NCBI GenBank assembly: GCA_003427395.1
Contig: BFEA01000207.1
Location: 918,144-956,945 of the forward strand
Origin: Chara braunii
Lineage: Eukaryota > Streptophyta > Charophyceae > Charales > Characeae
Direction: 5' to 3'
Length of the DNA: 38,802 nt
Part shown: positions 29,899 to 38,802 of the stretch, in pieces
How positions within the stretch are numbered: the first letter of the stretch is position 1
Layout: every line of letters starts with the position of its first letter
Made by a program: the position numbers and the translations under genes
The notes under the pieces: generated by a model
The model's input: the letters and a program-made list of their open reading frames with translations, nothing else
Database searches by the model: none
Told to the model about the DNA's origin: nothing

Positions 29899-30835
29899 TT
29901 AGGAATCTTGTTGATCCATCGTCGAGTGCCAATAATATTTTATAAGGTTATCTTGTGAGAGCAGGGATGTATTTAATTTGTACAGTCCTCTTCCCTGATC
30001 TGTTTTCTTCCTGAGAGACAGGAGAACTGCACATATTTTATGGTCTGCCCCGGTCCAGAGCCTTTGTGGAAAAATTGTTGCCCCTATAAGCGTACTCTCT
30101 AGAACTTCTGACATTAGGAAAAGATCTATTCTAAATCTGGACTGAACGTGGTTACCTTGATTGCGAATGCAGGTGAATAATCTTTCTCATGGGAACAGTC
30201 TTCGGTATGAGTCAAATAGATGTTCATTTTCGCACAAAGTTTGAATAATGTTCTCATCCTCTTCTATATATGGCGGACATGGAGAGGGGATCTTCCAACT
30301 ATATAACCATCTATCTAGGGCTGCATTGAAATCCCCTGCCATAATTACAGGGATCCCTATAGGGATCTGGGATCTTATATCTTGAAAAAACCGAATTTTT
30401 TTCCCAATCTCATTTGGTCCGTATACATTGATCACGCATATCACATCTAATCCAGTCGTGAAAACTGCTGCTATCCACCGACCGTGCTCTTTATCTGCCA
30501 CCCATTGTACTATTTGTGTTCTAGAGTCTGGTGGTAACCAGATTGCCACACCTGTTGAATCATTTCTTGTGGTTGACGCACTGAGCTTGTCAACGGGTCA
30601 TATTATGAGTCTGAATATGAATGAGAGAGATAGTGAGATGTGTTTCTTGCATGCATATGATATCTGGCCACGATCTTCCTCCCACTCCTTTCAGTTGTTC
30701 TAATATGGCATTTCTTTTTATCGCATCTGTCATTGCGAGACCATTTACATTTAAAGATCTAAGATCCAAGTCTGTTGTTCTAATTGCACGCTGCCAAGCG
30801 GGTTCTTTTCCATAATAAGCTTGTATTGCTTCCAT
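29899..30835 (-). pseudogene. LINE A apurinic-type endonuclease
   Basis: DLRSLNVNGL (about 30765), then DIICMQETHL (30675) gives the metal-binding Glu. After a frameshift: VAIWLPPDSRTQIVQWVADK, VICVINVYGPNEIG, VIMAGDFNAALDRW (catalytic GDFN) and, near 30050, TGADHKICAVLLSL (the D-H of the SDH motif). The order is that of the APE-like endonuclease that nicks the target in L1-type LINEs. Its open frames are 30590-30835, 30187-30549 and 29899-30114. Confidence 0.85.
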
Positions 30836-30878
30836 TTCTGCCTCATCTTAATATAGAAAAACCCTTACTCTCAGTGCT

Positions 30879-31616
30879 TCAGAGTCGAATCCAAGTGCCA
30901 TTGTCTAATTCTACAGTAGTCTGTAGGATGCCTCTTCGTAGCAGGGTGCTAAGGAAGGCAAGAATATATGCGGCCGACCAAACCACATTTGCTTTAAGGT
31001 ATTGTAGTTCTAGCAACGCCGCATGAGAAAACCATCTCAATCCTGCCTCCTTTTGTTCCTCAAAGCTAACAAACGTGTTTCTTTTTGCCATTTGAGTCTT
31101 ATCACATATTTTTGTAAGGGATGCTTGAGGGTTAGGATCATAATGTTTTATCAAGAAATCACGCATGTCTCTTTTGAAGTTACGGTCCCCAACCCCTTGG
31201 TATTCCACATATGTTGACCATCATCCTCTGAGCGTGACCCCCCCGTATTGGTCTTGACCTATAGGTGATAGACCCACTTCCCATTTACCTCCTTTTTTTT
31301 TTACCGGTATGATGAGGTTGCCCTTGGGAGACTGTGGTCTGACCATTTGTCCTTTTTTCAACAAATTCCTCATTTCTTGTCTTTTGCCGACCTCTTGCTT
31401 TGTCACTATAGAGAAAGATGGAGAATCAATATTTTAAGTTGTTTTTGAGCTTGCATCCATGTCAGTCTGTAGTATGACTATTTCAGCACCTTGTGATGAT
31501 TGCACAGTCATAGTATCTTTTTCCTGTTGATTTGTAACGACTTCCATCTGAATTACTTCTTTTGACTCTTCCCCTTCCTGAAATTGTTCCTGTATAGTCA
31601 CCTCTAGGTAGATCAT
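30879..31616 (-). pseudogene. LINE A ORF1, 3' part
   Basis: Frames 31434-31616, 31221-31406 and 30879-31208 are successive pieces. GKWEVGLSPIGQDQYGGVTL is shared with copy B. The last frame (109 codons) is aromatic-rich and ends 44 bp before the ORF2 Met at 30835. No known domain is recognised. Confidence 0.6.
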
Positions 31617-32303
31617 TTATTGGTCTACTAGTGATGGAAGTAGACAGGTGTTTTTGTTCTCTATAGCTGTGGTTTCAGCCTTAGATGACACTTGAGCTGG
31701 GATTTCCACTTGGCTGTCCGCGAGCGTTGAAGTAACCACTTGCACTTGGTTGTCCGCGAGCGTTGGAGTTACCACTTGGTTAACCGCGAGAGAGGGAGAC
31801 TGAAGGACAGCCTGACCATTATCATCTATGTAGATTATATTACCTTGTGTTTCTTTTATATTATCCTCCATGGTGACAGTTTGTCCCTCTGAATTTGTTT
31901 CTAAGATTTCCCGGTGCTGCGATTGGACAGGTACTAGGACTGTAGTCATCTCCCTACCCTTATCTTCCTTACTATCTCTTGATGTGGGAGTGGGTGATTG
32001 AAACATGTCCATTATTGCCTTGAGCATGCGTCGACTGGCTATTGTCCATTTAGCTCCTTGTGGGAGACCATTGGTCAGTACCTGTTTCAAGGAAGGACTG
32101 ACATTCATTAAATTGATGAGCTATACATAAGAGGCGTCCCAAAACTCGGTGGTTGCTTTTTCAAATTTTTTTTTTAGTTGTTGTATAAACCATTCTGCCA
32201 ACTGTATCATTTTGTGTTCTACCGTGATAATTTCATCTTCTCCCGAGGGGGTAGCCTCAGTCATGGGACTATCTTTTGTGGACTGCTCTGAGTCTATGTC
32301 CAT
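31617..32303 (-). pseudogene. LINE A ORF1, middle part
   Basis: The frame at 32121-32303 carries MIQLAEWFIQQLKKKFEKAT (conserved in copy B). The 163-codon frame at 31617-32108 is Gln/Thr/Ser-rich and has an internal repeat: VVTPTLADNQVQ then VVTSTLADSQVE. At DNA level this is a duplicated TCCGCGAGCGTTG-containing unit at 31719-31790. Confidence 0.6.
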
Positions 32304-32360
32304 AGGGGCGGGGCCAAAGGCTTCAGTAAATAAATCCTACTGAGGGTCCCCCTTCTGCTT

Positions 32361-33332
32361 TTAATGATGACCTGCTTCCAAAGATTGTGATGCTTGCAGC
32401 ACCCCCCCTTTTGTAACTGATGTGGGCTTCCATTTTTGCTGATAGTGTGGTCCCCCTCTTCTTATTACTATTTGCTTCTTTTTCTTTATATTTCTCCTTG
32501 AGAGGGGTAAGTCCAATGTAGTTTCTAGATCACTGTCTGGTTCCTGTTCCATTGTCAGATCTTTGTCCTGGACTTTTTCTTGCAGGCGCCCTTCAGTATG
32601 CCCCATCATATGTTGAGATGGGGAATTCTTGTTGATGCTGGTTTCATCTTCTTTCAAATGTCTTTGTGGATCTGGTTCTTGTACCAGTGATGCTTTTTTT
32701 TCTTCCTTTTCCTGATCCAATTTCTCTAGGTCCTTCCTCTTGGACGAGCTTGACCAGGTCTGAGAATTGGAAGGTTGAGGGGTCGAGTTTTTGTTTACTA
32801 TCTTGTCTACTGATTCTGGGGGGGTCCAACTATTTGGGGGTTTTGAATTCCAATTTAGGCCCCTCTCTTTCTCCCACATCCAACCTTTTGCTTTTGTGTC
32901 CTTGCCTCCCCCCTCAATATATACCCATCCCTCATGTCCCTGATCCACCGTCCTCCACAGATTACTCTTAAAAGGGTCTCTGATCAGCCTCCCTATTACT
33001 CTTTGCTTTCTTGTTGGATTTTGGTCACATGCCTGGTCTGTGCTGAGGTGGCTGTAGGCTTTACATCGAAAGCACCACGACCGCAGTTTATGTGCTGTGT
33101 GAATGTGAAATTCCTTTCCCACTACTCTGTAAGGGATTACATCATCCATGTTGAAAAGCAAATTCGATGGATGATTAATTGCTATCAGGTAATCATCCTT
33201 TCGTGCTGCAAAAGCTGGAAGGGAATCGATGAAGTCCACAATATCATGAGACTCCGCAAAGTCATGAATAAATGCGGCTTGGATTTCCATTAGTATATGA
33301 CGAAATTCCACCCAATAGAAATCCTCCATCAT
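32361..33332 (-). pseudogene. LINE A ORF1, gag-like region with CCHC knuckle (323 codons)
   Basis: The longest uninterrupted frame in the window. Residues 1-85 have the alpha/beta, Trp/Phe-rich character of the DUF4283-like domain of plant LINE ORF1 (DDVIPYRVVGKEFHIHTAHK). A zinc knuckle follows: C87, C90, H95, C102 (CX2CX4HX6C, two residues longer than the usual last spacing). Residues 150-320 are Lys/Glu/Ser-rich, ending in a basic RRNIKKKKQIVIRRGG stretch. It probably bound element RNA. The start Met is simply the first after a stop; the original protein began much further upstream. Confidence 0.75.
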
Positions 33333-33389
33333 CTGTCGACGCCGCTCATCCGGGCCCTATTTTTTAGGGACCCATGGGTAAATTCGAAC

Positions 33390-34650
33390 TTCCAATCGAT
33401 TGCATCTCAACTTTCTCCATCCATCAATCAGTCTTTTGTCCTCTTCATGAACACTAAGGATGGTGAAGACTCATGCATTAACGGGCTGTATCAAGAAATC
33501 TTCCTAAGCAGCTTCCTGACTTCCTTTGAAGACTGTCAATCTTCTGTTCACCCATTTTATTTTTTCGTTAACCGATTTGAAAGCAGCGTCATCATGGAAT
33601 ACCCAATTACTAGCATGCCTTCGATAGACTATGTCACGCACTACTAGCATTTGCGACGGATATGCATTAACCATCGTTTTTTTTCCCCCACTGTCTACCA
33701 CCCTGTTTTCGGATGGACTGATAAATTTAGTTCAGAAAAATGTTCTTGCTGAGGATAGATTGGCCAGGGGGATTTGCAGAGGTGAAGTCTGATGACCTGT
33801 TCTTTTAATTTCGAGGATTTTATTATGAAACGGACCTTTTGCCTTTTCAGCCCACGTGGGAGATTGTCCCCTCACACTACTTTGCAATACAGAGGAGAGT
33901 ACGTGGGAGCCAGTCTTTTCATTTGCTGAGGGTGAGGAATTATTTCCCATCATCATCCTTCCCTGTTCTTGGACCTCCTCTACACTATTCTGTCTATTCA
34001 TGCCCATATTTTCTTCTTCCCTTCTTCTGTTTTGTCTTTCCTCCCTCTCATGCTTCGCCTAGCTGCCTCCTGTAGTGAGGGGAAACTCAATTCGTACTGG
34101 GATAGCATCGTTCTTTGCAGCTTAGTTATGGAGGTAGTTAGATGGTTACTCCCTTCCTGGTGCGTGAAATTTTGTTGGATCGTCATCTCACCTTCCGGTG
34201 TTTGCATCATGCTGCTTGTCTCTTTCATAATCATTCGATTAGGCCCAACCCCTCCTCCCTCTTCTCCATATAATGGGTTGGTGACCATGGCCTGGGTCTG
34301 GTGATAATTGTCCCCCCGCCCCCTCCCCACTCTCGAGGAGATGAGGGAACCCATCGGAGAGGAGTTGATTTGCTGGCATGTGGCCAATGAGGAGTTGCAG
34401 ATGATCAGAGAAGCATTTGTGATGCCCTCTCCTCTTCTATGAGGACTTCGCCATTAGATGAGATCGGCATTGGCTGAATATTATTTGACTTCACAGCCAG
34501 TGTGTGTTTGCCCTTTATGATGTGCCTTAGTGGCATATGCAATTGTCTCTCTGCCATTTGCCTTATTGCCCCCCGAAACATCAGCATGCAGTCCATCTGT
34601 CGGTGGACCCTCTGGTGTCGAATTATACGTGTCACATTGGCCAACAAGTT
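33390..34650 (-). pseudogene. LINE A ORF1, N-terminal part
   Basis: Successive frames 34405-34647, 33998-34387, 33732-34007 and 33504-33701 are Gln/Met/Ser-rich. TWAEKAKGPFHNK near 33845 resembles the SWAxxVKG segment that precedes the gag-like domain in plant LINEs. VVRDIVYRRHASNWVFHDDA follows near 33630. The region has at least three frameshifts or stops. Confidence 0.6.
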
Positions 34651-34654
34651 ACTC

Positions 34655-34745
34655 CAGTCAGAAGAAATTACTCAGTCCCCCACCCCAGTTAGAAGAGGTA
34701 CTCAGTCTCCAATTAACAGAGATCAAGTGAGATACTCAGTACGTA
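34655..34745. repeat. three degenerate 27-30 bp units (TACTCAGT)
   Basis: CAGTCAGAAGAAATTACTCA, CAGTTAGAAGAGGTACTCAG and a weaker CAGAGATCAAGTGAGATACT lie in tandem just beyond the LINE A coding start. This may be the 5' UTR of LINE A. Confidence 0.5.
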
Positions 34746-34800
34746 TGGAGACATTACCAGTACCCAAGTGGTTTCTTCTTTGTTTAATGATTTTGTTATG

Positions 34801-35000
34801 TGTAATTATTTATTTATTTATTTCTTTTTTTTTTTTGGGGGGGAATCACTCAAGAAGGAGGGAGCATGGAGCAGGATAGGCAAGGGATGGAAAGGAGGAA
34901 CGAGGTGCTTCACTGTTACAGTATCTGTTGTCGCTCGCTCCCTGTTGATCTTTGTCCTCGCTTATCATTTGCTCCTTTATGAGTTAGATACAGGGTAACC
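34801..35000. other. unassigned transition to satellite
   Basis: (TTTA)n and T14 near 34812-34837, then G7. No gene is seen. Confidence 0.4.
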
Positions 35001-36990
35001 ACGTGGCACCTCCTGATAGCCGGGATCGTTTGTTCCCTTGTCCTTCTAATCCAATCCTGATGAGGATTGGGTTATTACTCTCGTCATCAACGGCTGGCAC
35101 CTTCACTTCATCCAAACATTCTCGACAGCCCCTTCTCACTTTGTCGTTCAGGTGTCTATTGTCCCCGCGTGACGACTTGCCACGTCAGTGGTGTTCAGCT
35201 CTTGCCACGTCACTGGTGTTCAATTCTCTTGATTGTCTTCCCTTCGTAGTCTATCCGTGACGCATTCTGCTTCACCATCAAACTACTACTTCGCCGAGTA
35301 TTTGCGCAATGATTACCTCCCTCCCTACTCCTAGCGCTCGTGTTTGGTCAACACGTAGCTTCTTGCCACGTATCCATCTTGACACTGTGTTCCGAGAACG
35401 AGGAGCCACGAACACAGTTTTGCAAGCCCCTCAAGCGCTCCCTCCGTCATCAACCCGCTTGTTTTATGACGTTGCCTTTCTATCCAAGCGAATCAATGAA
35501 ACAACTTCGCTTGATTGTCTTCCCTTCGTAGACGCCCCGTGTCGCATTGCGGCTTCCCCATCGAAGCAGTACTTCGCCTGAGTGTTTGCGCATTGAAAAC
35601 AATTTGATCACCTCCGGCCTCCTTACCTTCCCTACTCCTAGCGCTAGCCTGTAGTCAACACGTGGCGTCTAACCACGTATCCACCCTGGCACTGCGTTCC
35701 GAGCACAAGCAGCTCCTCATTGCCGCATTATCATCACATTACTACTTCACTAAATATTTGCGTGCTAACGGCGCTTTTGATCACCTTCCACCTCCTTAAC
35801 TTCCCTATGACATGTTTTTCTTATCCAAGTAATTCACTGAAACCACATTGCTTAATTGTCTTCCTTTATTAGTCTACCCGTGCCACATTGCCGCTTCACT
35901 ATCAAACTACTGCTTCGCCAAGAGTTGCATCTAGATCACCACCCTCCTCCCTCACCCCCCCCCTCCTTCCTTCCCTATTCCTAGCGCTAGCCCCTTGTGA
36001 ACACGTACTCTATGATGTGTCCTTTCTGTCCAAGTAAATTACTGAAACAACAATTGGCTTTGCTTCGTAGTTGACCTGTGACGCGTTACCGCATCACCAT
36101 CGAACTTTTGCTTCACCAAGTATTGCGCGTTGACGTCGGAATCAACTCGTGACGCGTTGCCATATTCACATCGAACTTCTGCTTCACCGAGTGTTGCACG
36201 TTAAAGTCACTTAGTGTCTTCGCTTGGTAGTCGACCCGTGACGCGTTGCCGCATCACCATCGAACTTCCGCATCACCGAGTGTTGCGCACCGACGTCGAT
36301 TAGTGTCTTCGCTTCATAGTCTACCCGTGACGCAATGCCGCATCACCATCTAACTTCTGCTTCACCGATTATTACGTGCTGACGTCGCTTAGTGTCTTCG
36401 CTTCATAGTCGACCCGTGACGCGGTGCCGCATCACCATCTAACTTCTGCTTCACCGATCGAGCTTCTTCTTCACCGAGTGTTGCGCGCTGACGTTTTGAG
36501 AACGAAGAGTTCTCAGTCCACAGCCGCGAACTCAGCTCCGCAAACCTGACACAGCCGCAAACGCAGCTTAGCAAGCCTGTTGCAACGAGTAGGCCCTTAC
36601 AAGTGCTCCCTCCGTCTTCAACCTGCTTGCTCTATTACGTATCCTTCCTGTCCAATCAAATCATGGAACAACATCACTTGATTATCTGCCCTTCGTAATC
36701 AACCCTTGACACATTGTCGCTGCACCATCCAACTACTGGATCGCTGAGCGTTTGCACATTGACGTCGCGTTGATCACCTCCCTCCTCCTAACCTTCCCTA
36801 TTCCTAGCACTAGCCCCTGGTCAACACGTGACGTCTTGCCACATGTCTACCCTGGCGCTGCATTCCGAGATCGAGGAGTTCTCGGTCCACAGCCGCGAAC
36901 CCGGTTCCGCAAGCCTGCTGCGGCGACTAGGCCCTCGCTAGCGCTCCCACCAAAGGTTCAGATCGGAATGGACTCTTCTCAGCTCAAGGT
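35000..36990. repeat. composite satellite, modules of about 90-340 bp
   Basis: Modules recur in a fixed order: GATTGTCTTCCCTTCGTAGT (35231, 35514, variants at 35855 and 36672); CGTGACGC...CATCACCATC...CTTCACCGAG; TCCCTACTCCTAGCGCTAGC; AACACGTGGCGTCTTGCCAC; TGGCACTGCGTTCCGAG; CAGCCGCGAACYCAGYTCCG with CGCAAGCCTG; CTCCCTCCGTCTTCAACC. Open frames on the plus strand here (up to 90 codons) are explained by the repeat. The array ends at about 36990 against R1. Confidence 0.75.
36079..36500. repeat. 89-bp tandem array inside the satellite
   Basis: The GTGACGCG..GCCGCATCACCA module recurs at 36079, 36151, 36240, 36329 and 36418, the last four exactly 89 bp apart and the first interval 72 bp. Each has CTTAGTGTCTTCGCTTCATA and GACGTCG. 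One module of the larger unit has been amplified locally. Confidence 0.85.
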
Positions 36991-36999
36991 TCTCTAGGC

Positions 37000-37364
37000 A
37001 GAGTACTCAGGCCGATCACGCAGGGAAGGACTGGTCCTCCAACTTTGCTACTGCACCGGTTCTACGTGCGATAGTTGTAGGTAAAAAATGCAGTGGGTCG
37101 GTCCCCGAACAACTTTCACCCCCTTAGAATCCACTTATGCGTCGGTCCCCTGCCGCTGAAAATGTGCCACCTTGACACGGACACTGAAGCTTACTATACT
37201 GCAGCCTTAGGGCTGCAAACAAATTTCCAAAGTGCCTCCATTTTCACCACCTCGGAATCGAGGAGTCGAGTTTCAGGCCGCCAAAGGCAGGCAGTTTGGA
37301 TTGTCTACCATATGGGTGCAGGTAACACAACCCTAAGGTAGCCAGATCAATGGTACTAAGCGCG

Positions 37365-37367
<3 letters not shown>
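37000..37367 (+). repeat. R1 repeat, copy
   Basis: GGACTGGTCCTCCAACTTTG, CACCGGTTCTACGTGCGATA, AACTTTCACCC..TTAGAA, CTGAAAATGTGCCACCTTGA and GCAGCCTTAGGGCTGC align with 38110-38300 and 265-475. It ends with the AACCCTAAGGTAGCC block and then (GA)n. Confidence 0.8.
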
Positions 37368-37426
<59 letters not shown>

Positions 37427-37427
37427 G
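37368..37427. repeat. (GA)n microsatellite
   Basis: About 30 GA units with one interruption (AAAG near 37413). It occupies the same place in R1 as the tract at 24124-24200. Confidence 0.95.
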
Positions 37428-38390
37428 CTGAATGACAAAATTGGAATATGGGTTAAATTTTTGACGCGATCTATTTGACAGTTGAAATATATTTTTTTTA
37501 ATTATTTAATATTTTTCATGGAAAGATTACAACAAAATCTACGATTACTTCAATTTTCATGTTTCTCACGCATTCTTCTGAGCGCGAAAAATCATTGAAT
37601 TTGAAGTATTTTCAGTTGGCCCACACATGTGGCAAAAATGGATAATGTGCCGAATCGACGTGGACCCGTGGTGATTATTTCGCGGTCTTAATGATTTTTT
37701 GGAAATGTTCTGATATTTTTATTGGAGTGAACCTACCTAACCTATGAATTTTAAAATTTTTAGATTTTTCTGCAAATTCCTCCGAGCACAAAAAATCACC
37801 GAAGTTGCCTTTTGCAGAACGCCTGTTTCGTTGTGCCTTCCTGTGTCTTCCCAAGGGGGCAAAGCGGCGCAACCATTTTGGAAAATTTTCTGATATTTTC
37901 CCTGGAAAGATCACACCTAATCTATGAATTCTCGAAGTTTTAGATTTTTCTGCAAATTCCTCCGAGCACAAAAAATTATCAAAATTACCTCTTACAAAAT
38001 GCTTGTTTCGTTGCGCCTTCCCGCATCTTCCTGGCGCCGACCTCCCTGTTTTTAGAAGATGGGCCTCAACGCCTGGGCCTGAGGGCCCTTTTGCAGTTCA
38101 CTTGCAAGAGAGGAACGGTCCTTCAATTTTGCTACCGCACCGGTTCTACGCGCAATATTTGTATGTAATCCGTAAAAACACGGCGGACTGGGCCCCCAAT
38201 AACTTTCACCCTGTTAGAACCCACTTGTGTGCCGGTCCTCCGCCACTGAAAATGTGTCACCTAGACACGGACGTCGAAGCCTACTATAGCGCAGTCTTAG
38301 GGCTGCGAATTAGCGAATCATTGCTTACCTCGTGAGTGCGGGGATTGCAACCCTAAAGTAGCCAAAGTACTGGGACTAAGCGCATGCGCA
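37428..38390 (+). repeat. R1 repeat, most complete copy
   Basis: Runs from the post-GA body (AAAATTGGAATATGGGTTAA) to the pre-GA block (AACCCTAAAGTAGCCAAAGT). Together with the adjacent GA tracts it gives a unit of about 1.02 kb. Inside, about 140 bp (TTTAGATTTTTCTGCAAATT, CCTCCGAGCACAAAAAAT) is present twice, at about 37691-37830 and 37865-38010. The end carries inverted TCTTAGGGCTGCGAATT / GGATTGCAACCCTAAAG. Confidence 0.8.
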
Positions 38391-38404
38391 AGAGAGAGAG
38401 AGAG
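38391..38404. repeat. (GA)n, left of the MITE
   Basis: AGAGAGAGAGAGAG immediately before the left inverted repeat. The run resumes right after the right inverted repeat. Confidence 0.9.
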
Positions 38405-38748
38405 AACAACGATTTCAACAAAACGGACACATTTTATTTTTTGAACGAAATTGAAAACTAAAAAATTGGCCCAATTTAGGTCTATATTTTCAGCTCCTGA
38501 GGTACGGCGTTCTGAAAACGCCCTACCCCATGGATGCAAACTAAGTCCAGATACATCCAGGGGGGTACGGCGTTTTCATAACGTCGTACCCCCTGGACTC
38601 CAGCGAAGTCCAGATACATCCAAGGGGTCCGGCGTTTTAAGGATGCCGGACCCTCAAGAGCTTGAAATTTCCACCTAAATTGCTCTAATTTACAAGGTTT
38701 CAGTTTCGTTCAAAAAATAAAATATGTCCGTTTTGACGAAATTGCTGT

Positions 38749-38749
<1 letters not shown>
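38405..38749. mobile_element. MITE-like element with 54-bp terminal inverted repeats and three internal hairpins
   Basis: The left end 38405-38458 and right end 38696-38749 are inverted repeats with about seven mismatches in 54 (both contain CAAAACGGACA and TTTTATTTTTTGAACGAAA). Weaker pairing extends inwards another 50 bp (CAATTTAGG). The middle has three hairpins (38501-38529, 38560-38593, 38624-38654) separated by two spacers that share AAGTCCAGATACATCCA. No protein is encoded. The element sits inside a GA run, so a GA-type target duplication cannot be distinguished. Confidence 0.75.

Positions 38750-38802
<53 letters not shown>
38750..38802. repeat. (GA)n to the window end
   Basis: AGAGAG run continuing to 38802 (last bases GGGA). 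It is the other half of the tract interrupted by the MITE. Confidence 0.9.

Larger units (their letters stand above)
26102..34800 (-). mobile_element. LINE family 1, copy A, near full length (about 8.7 kb)
   Basis: The most complete element, read on the minus strand. Order: ORF1 (about 34650 to 30879) with gag-like region and CCHC knuckle; ORF2 with APE-type endonuclease (30835-29900), linker (29877-29461), reverse transcriptase (29330-28420), post-RT region (28330-27290), zinc knuckle (27090-26890) and C-terminal extension (to about 26350); 3' UTR with the 45-nt core; and A26. Layout equals L1-like LINEs of the green lineage. Stops and frameshifts occur in every domain, so it is dead. The 5' boundary is set only by loss of recognisable coding; no target duplication was found. 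Confidence 0.85.

Noticed and set aside
30428-33293. Plus-strand frames of 60-119 codons across LINE A.
   Set aside because: They are antisense shadows of LINE A coding on the minus strand.
35309-35581. Pro/Ser-rich plus-strand frames (63-90 codons).
   Set aside because: They lie on the composite satellite and repeat with it.
1-38802. CRISPR array, bacterial operon or integrated virus.
   Set aside because: The tandem repeats have no unique spacers of constant length, there are no prokaryotic signals, and no capsid, envelope or LTR-flanked gag-pol was found. The RTs are LINE-type with an APE endonuclease.

Overview
This is a eukaryotic, repeat-dominated, gene-poor window. I found no intact host gene, rRNA or functional tRNA. 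What can be read is layered transposon debris: two LINE (non-LTR retrotransposon) families, a long tRNA-headed SINE-like retroposon in two copies, short retroposon 3' ends with poly-A tails, a fold-back element, a MITE-like element, tandem satellites and (GA)n tracts. The main LINE has a gag-like ORF1 with a CCHC knuckle, an apurinic-type endonuclease, a reverse transcriptase and a C-terminal CX2C...H...C domain of the zf-RVT kind. That layout is typical of L1-like elements of the green lineage. A streptophyte with a large, repeat-rich genome (for example a charophyte such as Chara, or an early land plant) is my best guess, but this is inference. Scattered single Ns at 626, 795, 24968 and 25001-25007 show an imperfect assembly.

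Layout. 1-480: partial copy of a GA-associated repeat (R1). 480-1860: unassigned, with a small minisatellite. 1860-3295: LINE fragment E (minus) split by SINE copy 1 (2067-3136). 3290-3500: possible RT remnant. 3590-4126: fold-back element. 4172-4449: retroposon 3' end. 5065-5366: 151-bp tandem duplication. 5440-7105: LINE fragment D (plus). 7141-7311: another retroposon 3' end. 7312-9262: second LINE family (plus). 9263-12990: no recognisable element. 13004-13865: ORF-bearing retroposon (minus). 14875-15034: 32-bp minisatellite. 15690-16785: LINE fragment C (minus). 17110-22205: LINE copy B (minus), split by SINE copy 2 (18859-20209). 22246-22530: possible endonuclease fragment. 22975-24050: low-complexity and unassigned sequence. 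24050-25960: R1 repeats with (GA)n. 26102-34800: LINE copy A (minus), the most complete element. 35000-36990: composite satellite. 37000-38404: R1 repeats. 38405-38749: MITE in (GA)n.

How the parts relate. All family-1 LINE copies (A-E) carry stops and frameshifts and are dead. The SINE-like element inserted twice into the C-terminal half of family-1 LINEs, each time with a recognisable target-site duplication across which the LINE reading frame resumes. A 45-nt core, ungapped at five loci and close to the poly-A at four of them, is the 3' end of LINE A and of several short insertions. It looks like a shared 3' recognition tail. The most unusual items are this core, the >1-kb SINE-like element with two tRNA-like modules, and a MITE containing three hairpins whose stems differ by compensating changes.
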